A DNA stretch of 64,000 nt, taken from NCBI RefSeq assembly GCF_025989125.1, contig NZ_JAPDNR010000001.1:7738087-7802086 (forward strand), read 5' to 3'. The notes below the pieces were generated by a model, which saw nothing but the letters and a program-made list of their open reading frames with translations, ran no database searches and was not told the origin of the DNA. The stretch is from Chitinophaga nivalis. Lineage in GTDB: Bacteria > Bacteroidota > Bacteroidia > Chitinophagales > Chitinophagaceae. The position numbers and the translations under genes are program-made. This document shows positions 52,051-60,692 of the stretch, piece after piece. Position 1 is the first letter of the stretch. The number at the start of each line of letters is the position of its first letter.

Positions 52051-52068
52051 TGCTCCGGGTCACGGCGC

Positions 52069-52866
52069 TTATTTCTTTTTATGACTAAAAATCCATCTCA
52101 TTAAATCCGGTTCTACAAATGCACTGTCCCAGCTGTTGTGGCCTACGCCAGGATACTCGGTATATTTAGGCGCTGCTTTCAGCGCTTTCAGCCGGATATT
52201 ATATGCACGGGATGCCTCCACAGGTACGGTCATATCTGCTCCGCCATGAAACATCCATACTGGCACTTTACCGGCAAAATCACCGGCAGCATCGGTATTA
52301 CCGGCGCCACAGATGGGAAAGGCAGCGGCAAACAAGCGGGGGTACCGGGTAATCAGGTAAAATGTTCCCATTCCACCCAGCGACAAGCCGCCGATGTAAA
52401 CTCTTTTGGGATCTACTTTACCGGTAGCCAGCAGGCTGTCCAGCAATTGCGTCAGTAGCTGAGTGGGCGCAGGGGCGGGTACATCCAGCGGGAAATCAGC
52501 CCTGATGACCTTGCCGGTGCTGTCGCGTACCATTTTCATGGGCGCCCAGGTTTCATTGCCCGGACATTGCGGAAACAATACAAAAGCGGGATAACGCTCC
52601 CGGATGGTATCGCGCAGGAAAAGTTCCCCGCCATGCAACAGCTGGGCATTGTTATCCCATCCCCTTTCTCCGGCGCCATGCAGGAAGATGACCAACGGGT
52701 ATTTTTGCTGAATATTGTAATTGGCGGGAGTCAGCAACCGGTATTGCAGGGTCTTACCTTTACGGCTAAACGATTCGCGGCTATAGCTGCTCATATCCTG
52801 CGCAGCGGCATGAGTACCGGTTAGCCATAACAGGCATACCAGTAAAAAAAGTTTCAGGATTTGCAT
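52069..52866 (-). CDS. Exported alpha/beta-hydrolase (esterase/PHB-depolymerase-like)
   Basis: A 265-aa secreted hydrolase. Signal peptide (MQILKLFLLVCLLWL to HAAAQ). Alpha/beta fold: YPLVIFLHGAGERGWDNNAQ (oxyanion hole), nucleophile elbow YIGGLSLGGMGTFYLITRYP (Ser), PVWMFHGGADMTVPVE (Asp) and GVGHNSWDSAF (His). The catalytic triad is complete. It resembles PHB-depolymerase/feruloyl-esterase-like enzymes; the substrate is unknown. It is convergent with the efflux operon. Confidence 0.9.
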   Translation of the reverse strand: MQILKLFLLVCLLWLTGTHAAAQDMSSYSRESFSRKGKTLQYRLLTPANYNIQQKYPLVIFLHGAGERGWDNNAQLLHGGELFLRDTIRERYPAFVLFPQCPGNETWAPMKMVRDSTGKVIRADFPLDVPAPAPTQLLTQLLDSLLATGKVDPKRVYIGGLSLGGMGTFYLITRYPRLFAAAFPICGAGNTDAAGDFAGKVPVWMFHGGADMTVPVEASRAYNIRLKALKAAPKYTEYPGVGHNSWDSAFVEPDLMRWIFSHKKK

Positions 52867-52901
52867 AGCGGGAGTTTTTCTCCCTAATATACTACCGGAA
52901 G

Positions 52902-53699
52902 TTAATATTTCAGTGTAAAGTGCTGGGGGATTTTGAAATCCTTCCGGAAGAATACCAACCCGACAAAAAAGAGGTCGATGGTCATAGTTACCTGCGGGTG
53001 CGCCTGAATGGTATGCCAGGCTTCCTCCATATCCGGTGTCCAGTGAATATCGTCAAAAATAAAGAGGGAATATTCGTCCGCGAACTGCAGGCATTGCTCG
53101 AAATAAGCGATGGTAGGCTCTTTACGGTGATTACCGTCTATATATACCCAGTCGGGTAGTTGCAGTTGTTTGAGTACATCGGGCAGTACGGTATCGAAGT
53201 TACCGGTTACCTGGGTGATGTTTTTAATATTAAGGGCCGCAAAGTTCTTGGCTGCCCGGGCTGCTATATTGGGACAGCCTTCAATGGTGTATACTTTAGC
53301 GCGGGGAGCAGCCTTGGCCATATAGGCCGTGGATAATCCCATAGAAGTCCCTAATTCCAGGATTCTGCCCGGCTGAAAGTATTGGATCAACCGGTAGAAT
53401 AACTGCCCGAATTTGGGCTGTTTGGCGGCATATCGGGTAATATCGCTCACCTTTCGTTCATTACCGGTTGATATCAGGGACCCGGCTCCGAGATCGGTTA
53501 CCTGCAGGGTTTCCTGACTGCGGAGTAATTGTTTGCGCAACGCCTCAATTTCGCCGAAGGCCGCATGCTGTGTTTTATCCCTTAACACCTCTTCAATTAA
53601 GGAAAATACAAAAGGGGAATGTACATCATGACGGTTACCTGAAGTAAAACGATACTTCAGGTATTTGCCGGCCAGATTATATTGTTGCGCTAAACTCAC
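52902..53699 (-). CDS. Class I SAM-dependent O-methyltransferase
   Basis: About 265 aa, with SAM-binding ILELGTSMGLSTAYMAKAA (motif I), VYTIEGCPNIAARAAKNF and the acidic post-motif WVYIDGNHRKEPTIAYFEQC. NRHDVHSPFVFSLIEEVLRD at the start marks the Bacteroidota group of these methyltransferases. The start is uncertain: GTG 53699 avoids overlap; GTG 53744 would overlap the glycosyltransferase end by 31 nt. It follows the glycosyltransferase on the same strand. Confidence 0.88.
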   Translation of the reverse strand: MSLAQQYNLAGKYLKYRFTSGNRHDVHSPFVFSLIEEVLRDKTQHAAFGEIEALRKQLLRSQETLQVTDLGAGSLISTGNERKVSDITRYAAKQPKFGQLFYRLIQYFQPGRILELGTSMGLSTAYMAKAAPRAKVYTIEGCPNIAARAAKNFAALNIKNITQVTGNFDTVLPDVLKQLQLPDWVYIDGNHRKEPTIAYFEQCLQFADEYSLFIFDDIHWTPDMEEAWHTIQAHPQVTMTIDLFFVGLVFFRKDFKIPQHFTLKY

Positions 53700-53713
53700 T
53701 GCTAATACTGTTT

Positions 53714-54451
53714 TTAATAGATTTTTCCCTTCATAAGGCCCCACATATGCAACCGGTGCTGTAAAGACACCCGCAATACGCCTATTCCATAGATCGCACT
53801 GCGTTTGAAGTTGATACTGGAAGCTTCATCAAAGTACTTGGTAGGACACGTAATCTCTGCAATATCGTATCCTTTCATAAATATCTGGGATACCATTTCA
53901 TTATCAAACACAAAATCATCATCATCTGCCATATAGTTGATATTACGCAACACATCTGCAGAAAACGTTCTATAGCCGGTATGGTACTCGCTGAGTTTCT
54001 GACCGATCAGTACATTCTGTACAAAGGTCAGGCAGCGGTTGGCAATGTATTTATAGATAGGCATGCCTCCTTTCAGGGCGCCTTTACCCAGAATCCTCGA
54101 CCCGAACACCACCGGATACACATCATTGGCGATGATACTGCACATAGCAATGATCAGATGAGGTGTATATTGATAATCGGGGTGTAACATCACCACAATA
54201 TCCGCACCCAGTTCCAATGCTTTATTATAACAGGACTTCTGATTACCGCCATAGCCCTTATTGTTATCATGGCGTATCAGGTGCTTAATTCCCAGTCTTC
54301 TTCCTACCTCTATGGTATCATCTTTACTGGCGTCGTCTACCAATACCACTTCATCCACTATTTCAAACGGGATTTCACGATATGTTTTTTCCAGCGTCAG
54401 CGCGGCATTGTAGGCTGGTAATACCACCACAATCTTTTTGTTGTTGAGCAT
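53714..54451 (-). CDS. Glycosyltransferase family 2 (DPM1-like)
   Basis: A 245-aa single-domain GT2 enzyme: VVVLPAYNAALTLEKTYREI, VDEVVLVDDASKDDTIEVG (nucleotide site), KGYGGNQKSCYNKALELGAD and VVMLHPDYQYTPHLI (the DxD-like acidic motif). SEYHTGYRTFSADVL and DDFVFDNEMVSQI match the dolichyl/polyprenyl-phosphate sugar transferase group. It lacks C-terminal membrane helices. Its neighbour is the methyltransferase, probably one operon. A -7 box TACCTTTG lies at 54525-54518. Confidence 0.92.
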   Translation of the reverse strand: MLNNKKIVVVLPAYNAALTLEKTYREIPFEIVDEVVLVDDASKDDTIEVGRRLGIKHLIRHDNNKGYGGNQKSCYNKALELGADIVVMLHPDYQYTPHLIIAMCSIIANDVYPVVFGSRILGKGALKGGMPIYKYIANRCLTFVQNVLIGQKLSEYHTGYRTFSADVLRNINYMADDDDFVFDNEMVSQIFMKGYDIAEITCPTKYFDEASSINFKRSAIYGIGVLRVSLQHRLHMWGLMKGKIY

Positions 54452-54678
54452 GACAGGTTATTGTTTTGCCTGATAATTATTTGTAGCATTCAGCATGAAA
54501 TGAAGCCAAATTGGCTGCAAAGGTAAGTTTCCGGTTGGTATTTAAAAATATATTATACAAATATTACCTACATCACTTATCATGATTTAATTTTAACTGT
54601 CATTAATTATTATCTTTGGCTCTTGATGCTTTTGGCATCATATTTTCTTAAATTTTTGTTAACAAAAAGCAAAAACAA

Positions 54679-56007
54679 ATGTTCAATCACCTACCGACGG
54701 AAATGAAGCCAGATCTACACTTGACAGCTAAGTACGATGTGTCATTACCGTTAGTACACCTGCCCGCGAAACGAAAGTCTGACAAATGGTTGAAAATGCT
54801 TCCGGCCACTTTCCTCCTTTTGTTGTGCTGTGCGGCTGCGCAGGCACAGGACCCGGAAATCAAAGCTATCAGCTCTCCCACCATTAAAACACAGGATACC
54901 ACTATCCGGAAAATTGTAGAGGAATTACAAAGAATTACGGATAACGATAAACAAAACTCCACCGCTATTCAGGCACTGCTGCAGGGAAAAGAAATTGACA
55001 ATATCAGCAAATATGAGCTGATCAAAAACAATATTGTCAATGCCAGCGAAACCTATTATCTCCTTAATAAAAAGATCATTGACCTGAAATCCCGTACTAC
55101 TACCAATAACCTGGATGTGTTCATTACTTCCCTGAACAACCCGGAAAGCAAGGCCCTCGGCTTTTCGCTGAGCGACCGGATAGTAGAACTGGTAGAAAAA
55201 ATCATCTTAAAAAATAAAGGAGAAAAAAACGAGAAGAACTCCAAAATTGTGGAGTCTACCAAGTCCATCATCAACAGCCCGATATTCCAAAGCTTTACTT
55301 CTCTTACGCCGCCACTGGCCATCGCCAATTCCGTGATGAACTTCCTGCACAGTGTAAGCGTAAACAACAAACAGATTAATCAGAAATCGCTGCAGGAGTT
55401 TGAAAAAGAACTCAACAAATACGTCGTGTATTATACGGCACTGAACGATGCCAACCAGAAATTTGAGTATGGCCTCAATTTCAATAAGGACCAGTTAAGT
55501 CTGCTGCAGGACAACCTTTACGATCACCTTTCCTTCACCGCCACTTCCATGAAGTTTCCGGCGCCTCAGAAAAGTAATCAGAGCCTGAGCCAGACCATGA
55601 ATGAATACTTTTTCGATTTCAAGAAAGAAAAAGTAGTGGATTATTTCAATCAGCTGGAAACCAAATACGCCAAGGGAAAGAGAATTGACTATGAATCCCT
55701 GCTGCGCGAAAATCCTAATCTGAAAGAAGTAAATAATCAACTGGAAGACCTGGTACTGCAAACCAAACGGTATGAAAACCTGTACAACGAGTATTTCACC
55801 CTGCTGGATTCCTACTATTCAAAAGTAAATAACTCGCTGAAAATAGCCCAGGATAACGGTCTTGCCGACAAAAGCATCATCGATAACAAACAGGCTGAAT
55901 TCAGGAACCTGAAAACGGAAGCTGTCAGCGAAATACAGGCGTCTATCAACATTCGTGAACTGTACAGCAATACAGAGAAAATCAAATACCGCTACCGGAT
56001 ATTCTAA
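54679..56007 (+). CDS. Large exported helical protein of unknown function
   Basis: A 442-aa protein with an unusual N-terminus: about 39 residues before a hydrophobic segment (about 40-56, LPATFLLLLCCAAAQAQ) that looks like a late Sec signal. The mature part is almost all predicted helix and coiled coil, rich in Lys, Asn, Glu and Ser, with no Cys motif. Segments such as KSIINSPIFQSFTSLTPPLA and VYYTALNDANQKFEYGLNFN recur in no family I recognise. TATCTTTG at 54611-54618 is a likely -7 box, and a GATGC/GCATC hairpin lies in the 5' leader. Starts at 54679 or at Met9 are equally possible. It stands alone. Confidence 0.75.
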   Translation: MFNHLPTEMKPDLHLTAKYDVSLPLVHLPAKRKSDKWLKMLPATFLLLLCCAAAQAQDPEIKAISSPTIKTQDTTIRKIVEELQRITDNDKQNSTAIQALLQGKEIDNISKYELIKNNIVNASETYYLLNKKIIDLKSRTTTNNLDVFITSLNNPESKALGFSLSDRIVELVEKIILKNKGEKNEKNSKIVESTKSIINSPIFQSFTSLTPPLAIANSVMNFLHSVSVNNKQINQKSLQEFEKELNKYVVYYTALNDANQKFEYGLNFNKDQLSLLQDNLYDHLSFTATSMKFPAPQKSNQSLSQTMNEYFFDFKKEKVVDYFNQLETKYAKGKRIDYESLLRENPNLKEVNNQLEDLVLQTKRYENLYNEYFTLLDSYYSKVNNSLKIAQDNGLADKSIIDNKQAEFRNLKTEAVSEIQASINIRELYSNTEKIKYRYRIF

Positions 56008-56141
56008 TTTTTCGTTCTCAACAATACTACAGCCGGCTGCTTTATTCCAGGAAATACGTCCTGTAATAAGCCAGCCGGCTTAATTTATTATTTACTTCCT
56101 ATAGATTATATCAATACCTTTACCGGAATAATATTGAGGAC

Positions 56142-57086
56142 ATGACAACCGTACAATTGGAATATATTGTTGCAGTAGAGACCTATCGAAGTTTTGTGAT
56201 AGCGGCTGAGAAGTGTTTTGTTACGCAGCCCACCTTAAGCATGCAGATACAGAAACTGGAAGATGAACTGGGCGTTAAACTGTTTGATCGCAGTAAATTA
56301 CCGGTGGTACCCACAGAAATAGGCATCGCCGTCATCTCGCAGGCACGGATAATTCTCAAGGAAAATGCCCGTATCCGGGAGATCATCACCGACCAGAAAA
56401 AAGAAGTACAGGGTACCCTGAAAGTAGGTATCATCCCCACACTGGCCCCTTACCTCCTCCCACGTATTCTCACCGGCTTTATGAAAAAATACCCTAAAGT
56501 AAAACTGGAAATATGGGAATATCCTACGGAACAAATCATGCAGCAACTGAAACAGGAATTATTGGACTGCGGCCTGCTGGCGACTCCCCTGCACAACCCG
56601 CACCTCGAAGAACATCCGTTGTTTTATGAAACGTTTGTGGTATACACGGCTAAAAGCAATCCCTTATTTGAAAAGAAAGTGGTAAGGGCTGATGAACTGG
56701 ATATAAAAGAAGTATGGCTGCTGAATGAAGGGCATTGCATGCGCAATCAGGTCCTGAATATCTGTAAGGATAAATTCACCGCCGGCGAACATAAAAACCT
56801 GGAATATAATACCGGCAGTGTGGAAACGCTGAAAAGAATGGTAGATCTGAACGAAGGTTATACGATTTTGCCGGAGCTGTCATTACAGGATCTGAATACC
56901 CGCCAGCTGAACATGGTACGCTATTTCAAAGCGCCCGAACCGGTTCGGGAAATCAGCCTGGTCACCCACAGACATTTCATCAAACAAGCGTTGATAGAAG
57001 CTTTCAAGAAAGAAATCTTACAGCATGTGCCAGATAAAATGAAGGTGCAGAAAAATAAAAAAGTAGTAGAGATTATCAACAGTTAA
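56142..57086 (+). CDS. oxyR: Hydrogen-peroxide sensor and LysR-type activator
   Basis: A 314-aa LysR-family regulator. The helix-turn-helix is at about 18-40 (FVIAAEKCFVTQPTLSMQIQ, then KLEDELGVKLFDRSK). The redox cysteines fall at 199 and 208 in NEGHCMRNQVLNICKD, the same numbers as E. coli OxyR, which forms a C199-C208 disulfide on peroxide exposure. Target genes (kat, ahp, dps) are not in this window. Monocistronic, ending at a strong terminator. Confidence 0.94.
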   Translation: MTTVQLEYIVAVETYRSFVIAAEKCFVTQPTLSMQIQKLEDELGVKLFDRSKLPVVPTEIGIAVISQARIILKENARIREIITDQKKEVQGTLKVGIIPTLAPYLLPRILTGFMKKYPKVKLEIWEYPTEQIMQQLKQELLDCGLLATPLHNPHLEEHPLFYETFVVYTAKSNPLFEKKVVRADELDIKEVWLLNEGHCMRNQVLNICKDKFTAGEHKNLEYNTGSVETLKRMVDLNEGYTILPELSLQDLNTRQLNMVRYFKAPEPVREISLVTHRHFIKQALIEAFKKEILQHVPDKMKVQKNKKVVEIINS

Positions 57087-57102
57087 GCTGTTTAATCTAA
57101 AG

Positions 57103-57176
57103 AAAGACGCATTTTCAGGACCATGATACGCGCAGTCAACTGCCCGATATTTTCCTAAAAATGCGTCTTTTTTTTA
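57103..57176. terminator. Terminator between oxyR and the M48 protease gene
   Basis: AAAGACGCATTT (57103-57114) and AAATGCGTCTTT (57159-57170), followed by Ts; convergent genes on both sides. Confidence 0.85.
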
Positions 57177-57187
57177 TTTTTATACGC

Positions 57188-57994
57188 TTATACTCTTCCC
57201 GGCTTGTAATAACGCATCGCTTCCGGCATCAGCTGTTGCAGCTTCTGTACACGGGTAGCATCGCTGGGGTGCGTGCTTAAAAACTCCGGTGGTTTCTGTC
57301 CACTGCCCATACTGCCCATACGCTGCCAGAATGGAATAGATTCCTGCGGATTATAACCTGCCATCGCCATAAAAATAACACCCAGGTGATCTGCTTCCAG
57401 CTCATTGGAACGGGAGAAGGCTAACATGCCCACATTACCACCGATACCAAATGCCTGGTTAAAGATATTCACGGCAGTAGGATTTTTTCCCAATGCTACA
57501 GAACCGGCTACCTGTATGCCCTGTGCGAGTAATCCCTGGCTCATACGTTCATTACCATGACGCGCAATCGCGTGGGCTATTTCGTGTCCCATTACACAGG
57601 CCAGTGCGGTTTCATTCTGTGTTACCGGCAATAAACCGGTATACACTACAACTTTACCACCCGGCATACACCAGGCATTCACTTCTTTACTGTTTACGAG
57701 GTTGAATTCCCATTTGTAATCGGCAATTGTACTGGCCATCCCCTGTTGGTTCATGTATTGCGTTACCGCCGCTGCGATACGCTGACCAACACGTTTTACC
57801 ATTTCTGCATCTTTACTGGTAGTCTGAGAAACTACTTTGTTTTCAGAGAGAAATGATTGGTACTGCTGCAATGCCATTGATTGCATGGTGCTTTCGGGGA
57901 TCAGGTTCAACTGGCTCCGACCAGTGATAGGCACACGTGTACATGCTGCCAGTAATCCAAGGCCTGCTGCAAAAAGGAGTACATTCTTTTTCAT
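57188..57994 (-). CDS. M48-family metalloprotease lipoprotein
   Basis: A 268-aa periplasmic lipoprotein protease. Lipobox LLAAC (Cys18). The zinc site is HEIAH at 137-141 in CVMGHEIAHAIARHG, with the third ligand Glu in RSNELEADHLG; all catalytic residues present. It resembles E. coli LoiP/YcaL in outer-membrane quality control. MPGGKVVVYTGLLPV and THPSDATRVQKLQ are typical. Its partner (BepA/Bam-like) is not nearby. Confidence 0.92.
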   Translation of the reverse strand: MKKNVLLFAAGLGLLAACTRVPITGRSQLNLIPESTMQSMALQQYQSFLSENKVVSQTTSKDAEMVKRVGQRIAAAVTQYMNQQGMASTIADYKWEFNLVNSKEVNAWCMPGGKVVVYTGLLPVTQNETALACVMGHEIAHAIARHGNERMSQGLLAQGIQVAGSVALGKNPTAVNIFNQAFGIGGNVGMLAFSRSNELEADHLGVIFMAMAGYNPQESIPFWQRMGSMGSGQKPPEFLSTHPSDATRVQKLQQLMPEAMRYYKPGRV

Positions 57995-58024
57995 GGGAGA
58001 ATTAATTTATTAAAAGTGCTTCAA

Positions 58025-58086
58025 CGAAAAAAGCATAAAGCAAAAAGCATGCACATTCATAGGCAACTGCTTTTAACTTTATGCTT
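58025..58086 (-). terminator. Terminator of plsY
   Basis: AAGCATAAAG (58031-58040) and CTTTATGCTT (58077-58086), 10-bp arms plus partial inner pairing; on the minus strand followed by TTTTTTCG. Confidence 0.75.
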
Positions 58087-58113
58087 CTTTGCTTATAGCG
58101 TTGAGCTTCAGAC

Positions 58114-58758
58114 TTAACTTTTTTCTTTCCTATTCTTAAATAAGGGGACTTTGCTCTCTACACCTTTCAACAATCTCGTAATATTTTTCTGATGTGTTAA
58201 TACCACCATTAACGCTACTGCTATGGCAAAGATGCGATAAAAGATCTCCGGTTCATTGAAGATATAGAGGATTAAAATAGGAAATGCGATGCTGGCGATG
58301 ATAGAACTCAGGGATACATACCTGGTTAAAAAGAGAATCATGAGAAATACGCCCACGCAGCACAGGGCTACCAGCGGCTGAATAGCCAGTACCAACCCAA
58401 AAAGGGTGGCAATGCCTTTTCCTCCTTTGAAATTAGCCCAGATAGGAAATATATGACCAACTACCGCAGACAGGCCCAGACCAATCTGCAGGTTTACCAG
58501 CTGTGTAAGATGTTCCGGATCGAGGTAGTAAGGAGCCAGGTAAGCCAGTCGAACGGCTAACACCCCTTTCAACATATCTACTACCATTACAAAAGTACCT
58601 GCTTTGGGGCCTAATATCCGGAAAGTATTCGTTGCACCGGCATTGCCGCTGCCATACTCCCTGATATCCATACCAAAAACGCCTTTACTAACCCATACGG
58701 CTGTCGGAACCGAGCCTATCAGATAAGCGCAAAAAAGCAATAAAATTTCTGTCATCAC
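58114..58758 (-). CDS. plsY: Glycerol-3-phosphate acyltransferase PlsY
   Basis: A 214-aa inner-membrane protein with about five to seven helices that transfers acyl from acyl-phosphate to glycerol-3-phosphate. Signatures: YLIGSVPTAVWVSK, YGSGNAGATNTFRILGPKAG (active site) and FKGGKGIATLFGLVL. It starts phospholipid synthesis with PlsX, which is not in the window. Confidence 0.95.
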   Translation of the reverse strand: MMTEILLLFCAYLIGSVPTAVWVSKGVFGMDIREYGSGNAGATNTFRILGPKAGTFVMVVDMLKGVLAVRLAYLAPYYLDPEHLTQLVNLQIGLGLSAVVGHIFPIWANFKGGKGIATLFGLVLAIQPLVALCCVGVFLMILFLTRYVSLSSIIASIAFPILILYIFNEPEIFYRIFAIAVALMVVLTHQKNITRLLKGVESKVPLFKNRKEKS

Positions 58759-58873
58759 TATAAGTTAGGAATGCTAAGATAACGAATTCTGTGTTAAAAT
58801 TAAGTGAATATTAGAAAACCAGATAACACAAAAGTTGGATTATCAATGCATTTCATATGATTTTTTTAAGTTA

Positions 58874-59698
58874 TTATGCTACCGGTACGCCCAGCTGCAG
58901 TGCCAGCCAGTTATCTTTTTCTATTCTTTTTTCTGCCGTAAACCCGTGTGGGAGCGCAGCTGCCAGGATTTGCGCTTCATCGGAAGGCATGATACCACTC
59001 AGCAGCAATTTTCCGCCCGGCTCCAGCAAACGACGCATATCGGCCATGAAACGGAGCAAAATGTTACAGTTGATATTGGCCAGCAGGATATCATACCGGC
59101 GGGTAACCGCTTCCAGATTATCTGCCTGCCACACCTTTACCACGTGCATGTTATTATCAGCAATATTCTCCAGGGTATTATTCACCGCCCATTCATCATA
59201 ATCAATGGCATCTGCTGTGGTAGCACCCATCATTTCTGCCAGGATAGCCAGGATACCTGTTCCCGTACCAAAGTCAAATACGCTTTTTCCGGCAACCGGC
59301 AGTGTTTCCATCAGTTTGATCATGGAAGAAGTAGTGGCGTGATGCCCTGTTCCAAAAGCCATCTTGGGCGTGATCACAATTTCGTACACTGGTTTTGGTG
59401 TAAATGGCGGATGAAAAGCTGCCCGGATACCACAGAAATCATCGACCTGTACTGGCTGAAAATTACTTTCCCACACTGCATTCCAGTTTACAGGGACAAT
59501 TGCGTCCTTCGTATAGGTGATACCGTAAGGTTGTAATACCGACTCCAGTGTAGCTTCATTATAATCCGCCTCGGGAATATAACCGATAAGTACATCAGTT
59601 TGTTCTTCAAATCCTTCAAAACCGACAGCGGATAGTAGTGCAATCAACAGATCGGTTTGTTCCGCTCCTGCACGCATGGTTATAGCAATGTGTGACAT
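58874..59698 (-). CDS. prmA: Ribosomal protein L11 methyltransferase
   Basis: A 274-aa SAM enzyme methylating L11. The N-terminal half is the substrate-recognition domain; ITPKMAFGTGHHATTSSMIK and VFDFGTGTGILAILAEMMGA form the SAM site; ANINCNILLRFMADM is NxN-like motif IV. ATG 59698 is preferred (MSHIAITMRAG). On its strand TATATTTG (59712-59705) lies 6 nt before the ATG, suggesting a leaderless mRNA. Confidence 0.94.
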   Translation of the reverse strand: MSHIAITMRAGAEQTDLLIALLSAVGFEGFEEQTDVLIGYIPEADYNEATLESVLQPYGITYTKDAIVPVNWNAVWESNFQPVQVDDFCGIRAAFHPPFTPKPVYEIVITPKMAFGTGHHATTSSMIKLMETLPVAGKSVFDFGTGTGILAILAEMMGATTADAIDYDEWAVNNTLENIADNNMHVVKVWQADNLEAVTRRYDILLANINCNILLRFMADMRRLLEPGGKLLLSGIMPSDEAQILAAALPHGFTAEKRIEKDNWLALQLGVPVA

Positions 59699-59704
59699 AA
59701 GCGG

Positions 59705-59712
59705 CAAATATA
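59705..59712 (-). promoter_or_regulatory. -7 box of prmA, adjacent to start
   Basis: TATATTTG on the minus strand, 6 nt from the prmA ATG. Confidence 0.45.
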
Positions 59713-59791
59713 GGGAATTGCCTGTTAACCACATATCAGGGCCGCCAACTCTACCTGTTAATAAAAACTTCGTTCACCTAACCACGACCAT

Positions 59792-59974
59792 ATGAGCAAA
59801 AAACCCACTCCACCTGTACACGGGTATGACCCCGCCAAAGATCCTTTATACCAGGAACTCCTCGACTTTCTCCGGATGATGGAAAACAACCAACGCCTCG
59901 CTGCGCCCTCTCCTGCTGCGGCAAAAGATAAACATCCCCCACATAACGGATCCGCAGGAGCCACGATGCATTAA
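59792..59974 (+). CDS. Hypothetical small Pro/Ala-rich protein (60 aa)
   Basis: MSKKPTPPVHGYDPAKDPLY is followed by a short amphipathic helix (QELLDFLRMMENNQRL) and a Pro/Ala/His-rich tail. No family recognised; no signal or membrane segment. ATG start 93 nt from the divergent prmA start. Codon use looks like that of its neighbours. A real gene is plausible. Confidence 0.5.
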   Translation: MSKKPTPPVHGYDPAKDPLYQELLDFLRMMENNQRLAAPSPAAAKDKHPPHNGSAGATMH

Positions 59975-59986
59975 TAGAAATAGTTT

Positions 59987-60016
59987 TATATTTGATAAAT
60001 AAATCATATCAAATAT
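59987..60016 (+). promoter_or_regulatory. -7 box and overlapping inverted repeat before the 60.0 kb gene
   Basis: TATATTTG (59987-59994) matches the -7 consensus. ATATTTGATA (59988-59997) and TATCAAATAT (60007-60016) form a 10-bp inverted repeat with 9-nt loop overlapping it, ending 4 nt before the ATG at 60021. It could be an operator or a leader hairpin. Confidence 0.45.
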
Positions 60017-60020
60017 ACCT

Positions 60021-60596
60021 ATGAAAACGCTCCTTCTCCTGCTGACCGGCATGACGCTGTGCCTTGCTGGTATGGCTCAAACCACAGTGATCAAAGTACA
60101 ACCGGCCGAACCTCTGACAGACTCGATTACGTACCAGACTGAAAATGTGATGATGGTATTTAAGCGCCAGGACCTGATGGATTATATGATCGGCATGGAT
60201 ACTTCCTTACGCCAGAACAAGTATAATAACCGGACTTTCCGCCATATACAGTTTGTACGACTCAGCCCAACAGATATGGCTTCCCATTTCCGTAAAGCCT
60301 ATTGTTACCTGGAGGATACCAACAACAAAGATTTTTCTTTCAGCACGGATAAAATGAATATGTTCTGGGCAGAAGACGGGGGTATCTTATTACCTTATGT
60401 AGAAGAAATATTACCGGGATTACTGGCCGAAGGCCGTTTGCGGGTAACAGACCGGATGAGCAAAGCTGCACAGCCAGCCTACCGGATGATACAGGAACCA
60501 GTGGACAATAACAACTATCGCGTTTTCCGGCTCACCAGCGGTAAAGAAATCTTTCGTGAAAGTACTTTCTGTGTAGAACAGATCACCCGGCGATAA
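60021..60596 (+). CDS. Hypothetical exported protein (191 aa)
   Basis: Signal peptide (MKTLLLLLTGMTLCLAGMAQ) and a periplasmic body with KVQPAEPLTDSITYQTENVM, FRHIQFVRLSPTDMASHF and TSGKEIFRESTFCVEQITRR. It has two Cys and is rich in Met. No known domain recognised. The promoter and inverted repeat directly before it suggest regulated expression. It is convergent with pnp, sharing a strong terminator. Confidence 0.75.
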   Translation: MKTLLLLLTGMTLCLAGMAQTTVIKVQPAEPLTDSITYQTENVMMVFKRQDLMDYMIGMDTSLRQNKYNNRTFRHIQFVRLSPTDMASHFRKAYCYLEDTNNKDFSFSTDKMNMFWAEDGGILLPYVEEILPGLLAEGRLRVTDRMSKAAQPAYRMIQEPVDNNNYRVFRLTSGKEIFRESTFCVEQITRR

Positions 60597-60616
60597 ATAC
60601 TTCCCTGCAGTTATAA

Positions 60617-60655
60617 AAAAAAGAAAGCAGTCAACAAAGTGACTGCTTTCTTTTT
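60617..60655. terminator. Bidirectional terminator between the 60.0 kb gene and pnp
   Basis: AAAAAGAAAGCAGTCA (about 60618-60633) pairs with TGACTGCTTTCTTTTT (60640-60655), loop of 6 nt, A and T tracts on both sides. Confidence 0.92.
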
Positions 60656-60692
60656 CATTTAATTTTCAGTTATCAGTTAGCTACTCCAAGTC

